Positions 50,101-57,508 of a stretch of DNA of 64,000 bases are shown piece after piece. Each line of letters starts with the position of its first letter. Position 1 is the first letter of the stretch. Location of the stretch: positions 241,639-305,638 of the forward strand of contig NZ_MVBC01000006.1 of the NCBI RefSeq assembly GCF_002007105.1, read 5' to 3'. Both the position numbers and the translations under genes were made by a program. This stretch comes from Hymenobacter sp. CRA2 (GTDB lineage Bacteria > Bacteroidota > Bacteroidia > Cytophagales > Hymenobacteraceae). The notes under the pieces are model-generated. The model saw only the letters and a program-made list of their open reading frames with translations, did no database searches and was not told where the DNA came from.

Positions 50101-53100
50101 CAACGGCGTGGTGACTTTCACGCCCGCCGCCGGCTTTGTGGGCACGGCTACGGCCAGCTACACGGTGCAGGATGCTGCCGGCGCCCCCACCAACCAGGCC
50201 AACATAGCCGTGACGGTGCTGCCGACCACGGCCGACCTGGCCATCAGCCTGACGGCCCCGACCAGCGGCTCGACCGTCACGGCCGGCCAGCCCGTGACTT
50301 TCACGGCCGTAACGACCAACAGCGGCGCGGCGGCCGCCAGCGGCGTGGCGCCCACCGTGCAGCTGCCCGCCGGCCTGACCGGCTCCGGCACCAACGGCGC
50401 GCTGACTTTCTCCAACGGCGGTAGCTACAACAGCACCACCGGTCTGGTGACCTTCCCGACCAGCAGCCTCGCCAACGGCGCCAGCGTGACCAACAGCGTT
50501 ACCTTCCTGGCGCCCGGCGCGGGGCCCTTCAGCGGTGCGGCCAGCGTAACGGCCACCACTGCCGACCTGAATACGGCCAACAACACGGCCAGCGCGACGC
50601 TGAACGTGGCCACCGGCTTCGACCTGACCACCGCCATCGGCGGCCCGGCCAGCGCCGGCACCGGCACGGCCCTGACCTACGCCGTGGTGACGCGCAATGC
50701 CGGCCCCTCAGCCGCCACGGACGTGACGCAGACGGTGAGCTTCCCCGGCAACCTGACCGGCCTGTTCGTGTCGAACAACGGCACCTACGCCTACAACGCC
50801 GGTACCAACACCACCGTGGTGAGCTTCCCGAGCGTGGCCATGCTGCCGGCTGGCCAGACGTTGAACAACACCATCACCGTACCGGCGCCGGCTGCGGCTG
50901 CCACCTTCACGGCAACGGCAACGGTAGCCGCTACCACGGGCGAAACGACCACCACGAACAACTCCGCTACGGCCTCTACGACCGTGACGGCCACCTCCGG
51001 CCAGGCGGCCAACCTGATGACCGCCGTAACGGCTACCGCGGGCGGCACGGCCGTAACCAATGCAGCGGCCGGCACCGCCCTGACGCTGACGAGCACCGTC
51101 AACAACGCCGGCCCCGGCACCGCTACCGGCGTGGTGAGCACCCTGACCCTGCCAGCCGGCCTCAACCCGGCTACGCTGACCATTTCGGGCGGCGGTAGCT
51201 ATAATGCCAGCACCGGCCTAGTCAGCTGGCCGGCCGTGTCGCTGACGGCTGGGAGTGCCCAGACGACAACGGTGCAGCTGCCGACGCCGGCCTACGGCCC
51301 GCTGCTGGCTTCGGCCAGCGCCAGCGGTACCTCGGCCGATGCCGTGATGGGCGACAACGTGGCCACCACCGTGGTGACCATCAACCCCAACGCCGACGTG
51401 GCCACCAGCATCGTGGGGCCGACGGCCGTAACGGCCGGCCAGCGCGTGAGCTACACCGTGACGACGACCAACAACGGCGGCGGCACAGCTTACAACGTGC
51501 AACAGTTTGTGCGCCTGCCCCCGGCCGTGGCCAACCTGAGCTACACCACCAACCTGCCCGCCGGCACCACCGGCGCGGTGGATGCCCAGCCCAACCAGGC
51601 GCTGCTGAGCTACCCGGTAATTGCTTCCCTGGCGCCCGGCCAGTCGGTGACGAACACCATCACGTTTGACGCTCCGGCCGTCGCTTCGTTCCCGAGCCTG
51701 GCCTACGTGACCAGCAGCACGCCCGACAACGTGACCAGCAGCAACACCAGCACCCTGACCGTCAGCACCACGCGTGCTTCGGACGTGGTAGCTTCCATTG
51801 CCGGTCCTTCGGTAGTGGTGAGCGGCACGCCGGTAGTGTACAGCGTACGCACCGCCAACAACGGTACCTCGCCGGCCGCCGGCGTAACGACCACCGTGCA
51901 GCTGCCCACCGACCTGGCCAGCGTAGTGGTGCGCGATGAAGCCGGCCAGGTTATCAACGGCGCCTACAACGCCGCAACGGGTATGGTAACCTTCCCGGCG
52001 CAGACGGAAGTAGCCGTCGGAACTGCCGGGGCGCTTACGCGCACCATCACCTTCTCGGCCCCCGATGCCGCGGCCATCAGCGCCACGGCCGTAGCCAGCG
52101 TAAGCACGGCCACCAACGACCTGAGCCGCGCCAACAACACGGCTACCTACACCACCAGCGTGCTGCGTCCCACGGCTACCTCGGCCGACCTGGGCGTGAC
52201 GCTGGCGGCCAGCGCGGCCAACCAGACGGCCGGTCAGCCCGTGACCTACACCCTGACGACGACCAACAACGCCGCGGATGCCGCCAGCAACGTGGTGCAG
52301 CAGGTCGCTTTCCCGGCCGGGCTGAGCGCCGGTAGTTTCGTCATCTCAGGTGGCGGCAGCTACGACCCGGCCACCGGCCTGGTATCCTTCCCGACGCTGG
52401 CCACGCAGGCCGCCGGTGCCGTGGAAACGAACACCATCACCGTAACGGTGCCCGGCGTGGGGCCGCTGACGGCGGTAGCCAGCGTAAGCTCGGGCAGCAG
52501 CGATGGCACGCCGGCCAACAACACGGCCGTGAGCAGCGTGGCCGTGAATGCACTGAGCAACGTGCGCACGGTAGTGCGCAGCCAGGGCACGGCTTTGTCG
52601 GGCACCATGCTGGCCGGGCAGCCGGCCACCTACCTGGTGCGCGTGCTGAACGACGGGTTGTCGCCGGCCCAGAACGTGGGTTTCACGGCGCAAATCCCGG
52701 CCGGCCTCGACCCGGCCACGGTGAGCATCTCGGGCGGCGGCAGCTACAACGCCGGTTCGGGCCTGGTTACTTTCCCTGGCGCGGCTACGCTGCCGGCGGG
52801 GCAGGAGGCTTCGCTGGCCTACACCATCACCTTCCCGGCGCCGGGCACGGCCTATAGCGTAACGGCTACGGCCACGACTACCACGGCGCAGGTCGGCACC
52901 GCAGATGACTCGCAGACCTACAACACCACCCTGCTGAACCAGGCGCCGGTGGCCCACATGACGCAGAACAGCCTGACCGCACCCGACGGCAACACCTCGG
53001 AGGTAGCCCTGCCGCTCTCGCCGCTGCGCGCCAGCGACGCCGACGGCACCATCAGTAGCTTCGTCATCACCTCGCTGCCCGATGCGGCTACCCAAGGCAC

Positions 53101-54208
53101 GCTGTACTACTCGGCCGACGGCGTGAACTACAGCCCCGTCGCCCTGAGCAACGGCCGCTTCAGCCTGCCGGCTGCCAATGCCGGCAACCTACGCTTCGAT
53201 CCGGTGAGCAGCTTCGTGGGCAACGCCTTCCTGAGCTACCTCGCCGTCGACAACGCCAACGCTGAATCGGCGGCCGTGCTCTACGCCATTTCGGTGGGGC
53301 AGGACAACGCTTCGGTGTACACGGCCGCGCCGGTGCGGGGTGGTTCGCTGGAAACGGCTTACCAGAACGGTGACGTGATTACCAGCGCCGCCGACGCCAA
53401 CGGAGCCGAGTACAGCTTCAGCAGCTCGACCAACCAGACGACGGTAACCGATACGGGCGTGCGCTCGGCCACCACCGACGCCGCCGGTACCACGCAGCTG
53501 GCTACCCTGGGCCTGGCCCTGAATCCGGCTACCGGTGCCATCACCGTGGCCAACCGCACGCTGCTGCGCGCCGGCAGCTACTCGGTAGTAGTAACGACCG
53601 TGGACGAGTTCGGCGGTACCAACGCGCAGACGGTGAGCTTCACCATCGGCTTCGGCCCGCTGCCCGTGACGCTGGTGGAGTTCGGGGTGAAAGCCCAGCG
53701 CAACGACGCGCTGCTGACCTGGACCACGGCCCAGGAAAAGGACAACGACCACTTCGACGTGGAGCGCAGCCTGGACGGGCGCACGTTTGAGAAAGTAGGC
53801 GAAGTAGCCGGCCACGGCACGGTGAGCAACGCCCAGCACTACCGCTTCACCGACGCCAACGCCGCCCGCCTCGGCCAGCTGGTGTACTACCGCCTGCGCC
53901 AGGTCGACTTCGACCGCGCCGACAGCTACTCGGCCATCCAGTCGGTGAGCTTCGGCCAGCTGACCACGGTGGAATTGACGCTCTTCCCCAACCCGGCTAC
54001 CGAAGTGCTGAACGTGCGCCTGAGCGGTGCCACCGGCCAGGCGCAGGCTACGCTCTACAGCGCCGCCGGCCAGCTGCTGCGCACGCTTTCCTTCGACGCC
54101 GCTCAGCCTGCTACGCTGGATGTGCAGGCCCTGCCGGCCGGCACCTACCTGCTGCGCGTGCTCACGGCCGATGGCAAGGCCTATACCCAGCGCCTGGTGA
54201 AGCAGTAA
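47180..54208 (+). CDS. Giant T9SS-exported surface protein: PA14, cadherin-like and seven DUF11 repeats
   Basis: A 2,342-residue protein. A signal peptide comes first (FWALLGSLIPLGLAGQAWG). Then a jelly-roll-like domain; an Ig-like module; a PA14 domain (about 340-500: GLTAEYYSGNF, YTFYLTSDDASYLWLD, GLHNLLIFYGEG); a cadherin/VCBS-like module (about 626-719); a CBM-like jelly roll (724-911); another Ig-like module; seven tandem DUF11 repeats of about 125 residues (about 1016-1917), each with a TYxxxTTNNG-like opening and an ISGGGSYN-type turn; and two Ig-like modules. The last 75 residues are a T9SS sorting domain (LTLFPNPATEVLNVRLSG, closing LPAGTYLLRVLT). PA14 and DUF11 suggest glycan binding on an adhesive stalk. 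Confidence 0.92.
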   Translation: MRTPVRFWALLGSLIPLGLAGQAWGQCTSAATTTLAFSSGAASGDWKARAPLAVPAGTTFTTIGSSGYNSAAPTATLATQQLNGVTSLEWANAHAGATPLADRYSNVTFRFNRAVSGATIRIQDIDASSGFIDQVTFAGSNNGAAVVPALRKASNTTTTTTISGTTATGASNVANTTDGTIIATFSSDITEITLTYRNNFNGTPANQAVGIEQISWCRVAPVASDVTNAAALASSAAQTGISGLSAVADGSVTSFTVTQLPAANEGVLYYNSPAFLNPNRYLEVTPTTTLSTTQAATLRFDPAPSFSGGNVTFLYTATDDAGLESNTATYTIPIQAVAGPAGCGSSYLDGTSHSGLTAEYYSGNFADNLGFFAAATPALRRFDAQLDFGTSGWGNFTSFTSGTIANPDNYSARYRGSIYVTEDANYTFYLTSDDASYLWLDAAALAATPTVASATINNGGGHTSRERSATVFLSKGLHNLLIFYGEGTGDNLLTLEYARPAANGISAISRQVVPNAVLCAGPGNLPPVANNVSGNLPAVGYTLTQALSGTDPDGSIASFIINTLPANGTLALNGTAVTVGQSIAVAEAGNLTFSGLVGTTSFQYYAVDNQGMRSVATATYTISAPNRAPVVNNDSRDVPLNTTVSGNVVLNDADQEQNLFTVTLASGPSRGTLTLNANGTYSYTPAMGYTGPDSFTYTACDNATPSLCSGTATVNLRVFSTNTACTSATGSNLLQNPAFTSGNTGFTTNYRYVASGYTTTNGTVNANSGLYPEGTYTVGASATTYHPSFQGTGHTGGTGDNFLMVNGAASIRTLYAQTVTVQPGRYYTFSAFFNNLLAPGSNGGVPELGFVINGEAVSGTITLNESPDQWVQFSDVWYSGTNTTATFEIRNVSTALGGNDLAVDDVYFGSCNLAPTAVADAATMPGSSASTTLNVLTNDVDPESSFNAATVDLNPSVAGQQTSVAVTGGSFSVSNGVVTFTPAAGFVGTATASYTVQDAAGAPTNQANIAVTVLPTTADLAISLTAPTSGSTVTAGQPVTFTAVTTNSGAAAASGVAPTVQLPAGLTGSGTNGALTFSNGGSYNSTTGLVTFPTSSLANGASVTNSVTFLAPGAGPFSGAASVTATTADLNTANNTASATLNVATGFDLTTAIGGPASAGTGTALTYAVVTRNAGPSAATDVTQTVSFPGNLTGLFVSNNGTYAYNAGTNTTVVSFPSVAMLPAGQTLNNTITVPAPAAAATFTATATVAATTGETTTTNNSATASTTVTATSGQAANLMTAVTATAGGTAVTNAAAGTALTLTSTVNNAGPGTATGVVSTLTLPAGLNPATLTISGGGSYNASTGLVSWPAVSLTAGSAQTTTVQLPTPAYGPLLASASASGTSADAVMGDNVATTVVTINPNADVATSIVGPTAVTAGQRVSYTVTTTNNGGGTAYNVQQFVRLPPAVANLSYTTNLPAGTTGAVDAQPNQALLSYPVIASLAPGQSVTNTITFDAPAVASFPSLAYVTSSTPDNVTSSNTSTLTVSTTRASDVVASIAGPSVVVSGTPVVYSVRTANNGTSPAAGVTTTVQLPTDLASVVVRDEAGQVINGAYNAATGMVTFPAQTEVAVGTAGALTRTITFSAPDAAAISATAVASVSTATNDLSRANNTATYTTSVLRPTATSADLGVTLAASAANQTAGQPVTYTLTTTNNAADAASNVVQQVAFPAGLSAGSFVISGGGSYDPATGLVSFPTLATQAAGAVETNTITVTVPGVGPLTAVASVSSGSSDGTPANNTAVSSVAVNALSNVRTVVRSQGTALSGTMLAGQPATYLVRVLNDGLSPAQNVGFTAQIPAGLDPATVSISGGGSYNAGSGLVTFPGAATLPAGQEASLAYTITFPAPGTAYSVTATATTTTAQVGTADDSQTYNTTLLNQAPVAHMTQNSLTAPDGNTSEVALPLSPLRASDADGTISSFVITSLPDAATQGTLYYSADGVNYSPVALSNGRFSLPAANAGNLRFDPVSSFVGNAFLSYLAVDNANAESAAVLYAISVGQDNASVYTAAPVRGGSLETAYQNGDVITSAADANGAEYSFSSSTNQTTVTDTGVRSATTDAAGTTQLATLGLALNPATGAITVANRTLLRAGSYSVVVTTVDEFGGTNAQTVSFTIGFGPLPVTLVEFGVKAQRNDALLTWTTAQEKDNDHFDVERSLDGRTFEKVGEVAGHGTVSNAQHYRFTDANAARLGQLVYYRLRQVDFDRADSYSAIQSVSFGQLTTVELTLFPNPATEVLNVRLSGATGQAQATLYSAAGQLLRTLSFDAAQPATLDVQALPAGTYLLRVLTADGKAYTQRLVKQ

Positions 54209-54225
54209 CCTGCCGCTGAATCCTG

Positions 54226-54261
54226 AAAAAGCCGCTGTCCATTCCGGGCAGCGGCTTTTTT
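54226..54261 (+). terminator. Rho-independent terminator of the surface-protein gene
   Basis: AAAAAGCCGCTGTCC pairs with GGGCAGCGGCTTTTTT around ATTCC, 17 bases after the stop codon. Confidence 0.9.
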
Positions 54262-54324
54262 GTTGTAAATGACGAATGAATGGGCGGCCTGTCTTGCTGG
54301 CGAAGAAAGGCCTGTTGTACCGTT

Positions 54325-54410
54325 GAACGACCATCGTTGTAACGACTTGCCCTAGGGTGAGAAGGTCCTTGACTACGTCGACCTTCGGCTCGCTCTGCTC
54401 AGGATGACAA
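54325..54410. repeat. Diverged family B intergenic element (half copy)
   Basis: GAACGACCATCGTTGTAACGAC and GAGAAGGTCCTT match the centre and right arm of the perfect element at 60267-60364 (there GAACGACCGTCGTTGCAACGAC and GACAAGGTCCTT). The right end (CTCGCTCTGCTCAGGATGA) is a variant arm, and the left arm is missing. A decayed member of a dispersed palindromic family. Confidence 0.65.
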
Positions 54411-54559
54411 AGGGAGCAGGGCCATCTGACCGGTTTCAGCGTTAGCTAACCCGAGGCAACGCGGCAGCCCACCAAAACCTAAGCCCGGTGCCGATAGTTG
54501 AAGAAGCTCGCCGCGGCCAACGGCCGGGGACTCCGCCTTTTTTCACCCTCCAGAGCTAT
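54411..54559. other. Spacer before the SDR gene
   Basis: No supported gene. A longer frame beginning at 54488 would extend the SDR protein by 24 residues without family similarity. No clear promoter box. Confidence 0.3.
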
Positions 54560-55402
54560 ATGTCAGCTACTCCCAAACACTGGTTTATTACCGGCGTCAG
54601 CACCGGTTTCGGCGCCGCGCTGGCCGAACTGATCCTTCAAAACGGCGACAAAGTGGCCGCCACCTTCCGGCAGCAGGAGCAAGCCGATGAATTTACCCAG
54701 AAAGCCGGCGAAAACGGCCGCGGCCTCGTCTGCGACGTCACCAACGAAGCCGAAGTGAAGCAGGCCGTGGCCGACGCCATTCAGGCCCTAGGCCACCTCG
54801 ACGTGGTGGTGAACAACGCCGGCTACGGCTCCTTAGGCAGCATCGAGGAAATCGACGAGGCCGAGGTGCAGCGCCAGTTCGACGTGAACGTGTTCGGCCC
54901 CCTGCGCGTGCTGCGGGCCGTGCTGCCTCACCTGCGCGAGCGGCGCACGGGCCACGTGCTCAACATCACCAGCATCGGCGGGCTCAAGACCTTCCCCGGC
55001 GTGGGCGTGTACAACGCCAGCAAGTTTGCCCTCGAAGCCCTCGGCGAAAGCCTGGCCCAGCAGGTCGGCCCGCTCGGTATCAAGGTCACCAACATCGAGC
55101 CCAGCGGCTTCCGCACCGACTGGGCCGGCCGCTCGGCCAACGTGGTAACCACCGCCATCGAGGATTACCAGCCCACCGTGGGCCAGAACCTGGCCGGCAT
55201 CCAGGGCTACAGCGGCCGTCAGCCCGGCGACCCGCAGCGCGCCGCCCAGATTATGTTTGATCTGGTGCGCCAGGAAAATCCGCCCCTGCACCTGCCGTTG
55301 GGCAAAGCTGCCGTCAAAGGCGCCCGCGAGAAGTTCACGGCCCTGGTACAGGAACTGGAAAGCGTCGCCAGCCTCGGCAACTCAGCCGACTTCCCGGAAT
55401 AG
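54560..55402 (+). CDS. Short-chain dehydrogenase/reductase (SDR)
   Basis: A 280-residue classical SDR from ATG 54560. Cofactor-binding TGVSTGFGAALAELIL (TGxxxGxG), the NNAGYGS motif, catalytic Ser in ITSIGGLKTFPGVGVYNASKFA with the YxxxK (YNASK), and NIEPSGFRTDW after the catalytic site are all present. Lys and Tyr are intact. NADP versus NAD preference is not clear; the Arg at FRQQEQ suggests NADP. Substrate unknown. It follows the terminator of the surface-protein gene. Confidence 0.92.
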   Translation: MSATPKHWFITGVSTGFGAALAELILQNGDKVAATFRQQEQADEFTQKAGENGRGLVCDVTNEAEVKQAVADAIQALGHLDVVVNNAGYGSLGSIEEIDEAEVQRQFDVNVFGPLRVLRAVLPHLRERRTGHVLNITSIGGLKTFPGVGVYNASKFALEALGESLAQQVGPLGIKVTNIEPSGFRTDWAGRSANVVTTAIEDYQPTVGQNLAGIQGYSGRQPGDPQRAAQIMFDLVRQENPPLHLPLGKAAVKGAREKFTALVQELESVASLGNSADFPE

Positions 55403-55435
55403 GGCAGAGGCTCGTCATTTGTCTTCGCCACACCA

Positions 55436-55470
55436 ACAGCCCTTCGGCCACCGGCCGGAGGGCTGTGCTT
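55436..55470 (+). terminator. Terminator after the SDR gene
   Basis: ACAGCCCTTCGGCC pairs with GGCCGGAGGGCTGT (one G-T wobble) around ACC, followed by GCTTTTG, 33 bases after the stop. Confidence 0.75.
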
Positions 55471-55562
55471 TTGATAGTCGACGTATCGTTCGGGCAGGGG
55501 TAGAGCTGAGCAAAAAGCCGCACGGCCAGCTGTAGCTAGCTTCCGGGGTGGCTGAAAAAAGC

Positions 55563-55590
55563 AAGCCCCGGGCTGGTGGCCCGGGGCTTT
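55563..55590. terminator. Second hairpin, likely for the leftward gene ending at 55658
   Basis: AAGCCCCGGGC pairs with GCCCGGGGCTT around TGGTG. Read leftward it follows the stop of the gene at 55658 by about 70 bases, and A/T blocks flank it on both sides. Confidence 0.6.
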
Positions 55591-55657
55591 GCCTGAATCG
55601 ACGCTGGAACAAGCTCACTCCCCAGAGTTAGCACCAGAGTGTTCGAGCGACAGGCGG

Positions 55658-56017
55658 TTAGGTATTCGGAGTGGCGTCAAAAAACTGCAGTTGCTGGCGG
55701 AAGGCCTTCACGGTTCGCTTGTCTTTTAGCAGAAACACGTAGGTCGGCACGCCATCGGCCTGAATGCGCATCGGGCTGGTTTCGAACCCGAAGAGGCCGA
55801 GCAGGCGCTGCAGCAGCAGCGGGGTTTGCTTGTGAATTTTGTCGTTTTTCAGGTTGACCAGCATGGAGTAGTTCATGCCGTGCTCCAGGGCCCAGGGTTT
55901 GAGCATCCCGTGCGCAAAGCCAGTCAAACGGTGCTTGACGAAGAGCAGGGCATCCTGGTAACTGATAACCAGCTCGGGAGCCAAGCGGGTGGCGGAAGAG
56001 AAAGAAACGGGTTGCAT
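55658..56017 (-). CDS. Hypothetical protein, possibly HTH-type
   Basis: A 119-residue protein from 56017 (MQPVSFSSATRLAPELVISYQDALLFVKHRL). A helical N-terminal half carries NYSMLVNLKNDKIHKQTPLLLQRLLGLFGFE, which could be a degenerate helix-turn-helix. The C-terminal segment VPTYVFLLKDKRTVKAFRQQLQFF is beta-rich. No family recognised. Moderately lower GC. It is divergent from the receiver gene at 56234. The HTH reading is a guess. Confidence 0.5.
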   Translation of the reverse strand: MQPVSFSSATRLAPELVISYQDALLFVKHRLTGFAHGMLKPWALEHGMNYSMLVNLKNDKIHKQTPLLLQRLLGLFGFETSPMRIQADGVPTYVFLLKDKRTVKAFRQQLQFFDATPNT

Positions 56018-56233
56018 GGTGTGGAGAGCATGGGTAAGGGGGAGCGTGGTGTGCTTAAAATATATACAAAATTATAATTTAATATTAGCCGGGCCTTTCT
56101 GGCTGGTATGTGGCTCCGTGCGCTGGTCGACTGCTTTTCCGCCGCCGATAACCCCGCCAAGCGCGGGGCCCATGACGGAGCTGGGTAATCATTCGCCGAA
56201 CTCCTACCTTTAGGGCCCGTTAATCCGCGTTCT

Positions 56234-56674
56234 ATGCATCCACTGGCCGCTATCTTATTGGTCGACGACGACCCGTCGACGAATTTCCTCAACGAAGCTA
56301 CGCTGTACTCCCTGCGGCTGACGGATACCTATTGGGCGGCCAAAAACGGGGCCGAAGCCATTGCTATGCTCAAGCGGCAGGAGGTTAGCGCTTCGCCCTC
56401 GCGCCCGATTCTGGTGCTGCTGGATATTGCCATGCCCGTGATGGGCGGCATGGAGTTCCTGGAGGCCCTCGAAACCCTGCCCCGCGAGCTGCAAGCCAGC
56501 GTGGTGGTGGTGGTACTGGCCGTCAGCATGACTTCCGACGACCTGAGCCGCATCGGCAAATACCCCGTGGCCGGCACCGTGAGCAAGCCGCTCACCGGCG
56601 AAAAGTTGACCACCATCCTACAGCTGCACTTCAACGCTCAGGGCCTGGGCCAGCTGCCTCCGGCGCAAGGGTAG
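56234..56674 (+). CDS. Receiver-only response regulator
   Basis: A 146-residue protein consisting of one receiver domain: acidic pocket VDDDPS near residue 10, phospho-acceptor Asp64 in LLDIAMPVMGG, and Lys in TVSKPLTG. No output domain. All phosphotransfer residues present. No kinase lies beside it, though a kinase gene is 5 kb away (61849-63219). Such CheY-like proteins usually act by protein contact. Confidence 0.9.
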   Translation: MHPLAAILLVDDDPSTNFLNEATLYSLRLTDTYWAAKNGAEAIAMLKRQEVSASPSRPILVLLDIAMPVMGGMEFLEALETLPRELQASVVVVVLAVSMTSDDLSRIGKYPVAGTVSKPLTGEKLTTILQLHFNAQGLGQLPPAQG

Positions 56675-56764
56675 AGCTGGGGCCCACGAGGCTTAGCTGC
56701 CCCGTTCTGGCGGTATCTGCAAGACTAATTGCGCCTGGCATGGTCAGGCCTCTTTCTTACGTAT

Positions 56765-57394
56765 TTATTTACCGGCCGCTTCTACGCCGCTGACGGTGGC
56801 TGCACCAGTGAGGTAGGCCAATTGCGCCTGGACTTCGGCCAGGCGCGCCTGTTTAGCCGCTTCGCGCTGCGCGGTGGCCGCGCGTGTCCAGTAGCGGTGG
56901 GTGCTCAAAAAGCGTTGCTGAAGCTCCAGCCAACCGAATTCATCGAAGAGCTGCCCGCGGGCCGCCAGCTCCTGGCGCAGCGTCTGGCTGATGGGCCAGT
57001 AATCGGCACGGCCGAGGTAATCCAGGTCGGCGTCGCAGACGATGCGGGCCAGCGGCTCGTGGCCGGGCGTCTGGGGCATTTGCGTGGCCATGATGAGCTG
57101 GCAGATCAGCTCTACCTGCGCCCCGGAGTAGCCAAAACCAGGTAGTACCCGGCGGGCCAGCGCGCAGCCAGCGGCTTCGTGCCCGTGGTAGGTGGTGAGG
57201 AAGCCCGCGTCGTGGTAGTGGGCGGCAGTGCGCAGCAGGGCCAGCTGCTCGGCGTCGGCGACGCCCTCAGCGGTGGCCAGGGCCAGGGCGGCCGTTACCA
57301 CGTCGAGGGTATGGTGCCGGCCGTGGTAGGTGAGGGCAGCGGGCAGGTGGCGGAGCTGATCGAGCACGTACGCTTCGGCGCGGGGACAATCCAT
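56765..57394 (-). CDS. HD-domain hydrolase
   Basis: A 209-residue protein. The HD signature is present: YHGRHHTLDV (first His pair), LLRTAAHYHDAGF (the HD doublet), HEAAGCAL and ICDADLDYLGRADYW (final Asp). HD proteins hydrolyse phosphate esters, including cyclic nucleotides and nucleotides. The C-terminal 40 residues are Ala/Gln-rich helical. It lies directly beside the cNMP-binding transporter-like gene, so breakdown of a nucleotide signal is conceivable but unproven. The substrate is unknown. Confidence 0.8.
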   Translation of the reverse strand: MDCPRAEAYVLDQLRHLPAALTYHGRHHTLDVVTAALALATAEGVADAEQLALLRTAAHYHDAGFLTTYHGHEAAGCALARRVLPGFGYSGAQVELICQLIMATQMPQTPGHEPLARIVCDADLDYLGRADYWPISQTLRQELAARGQLFDEFGWLELQQRFLSTHRYWTRAATAQREAAKQARLAEVQAQLAYLTGAATVSGVEAAGK

Positions 57395-57460
57395 GGGAGA
57401 GCAGCAGGAGCAAGCGGGGGCTAATTACCGGAAATTTCCGCGCTGGACCGCGTCGGACGC

Positions 57461-57468
57461 TATCTTGC
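57461..57468 (+). promoter_or_regulatory. Candidate -7 box (TATCTTGC)
   Basis: A TAnnTTG element 40 bases upstream of the transporter-like gene, identical to the octamer before the gene at 12669. Confidence 0.35.
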
Positions 57469-57508
57469 AACTTCAACGGGGGCAGGCCCGCCACTTTAGC
57501 TATCCAGA

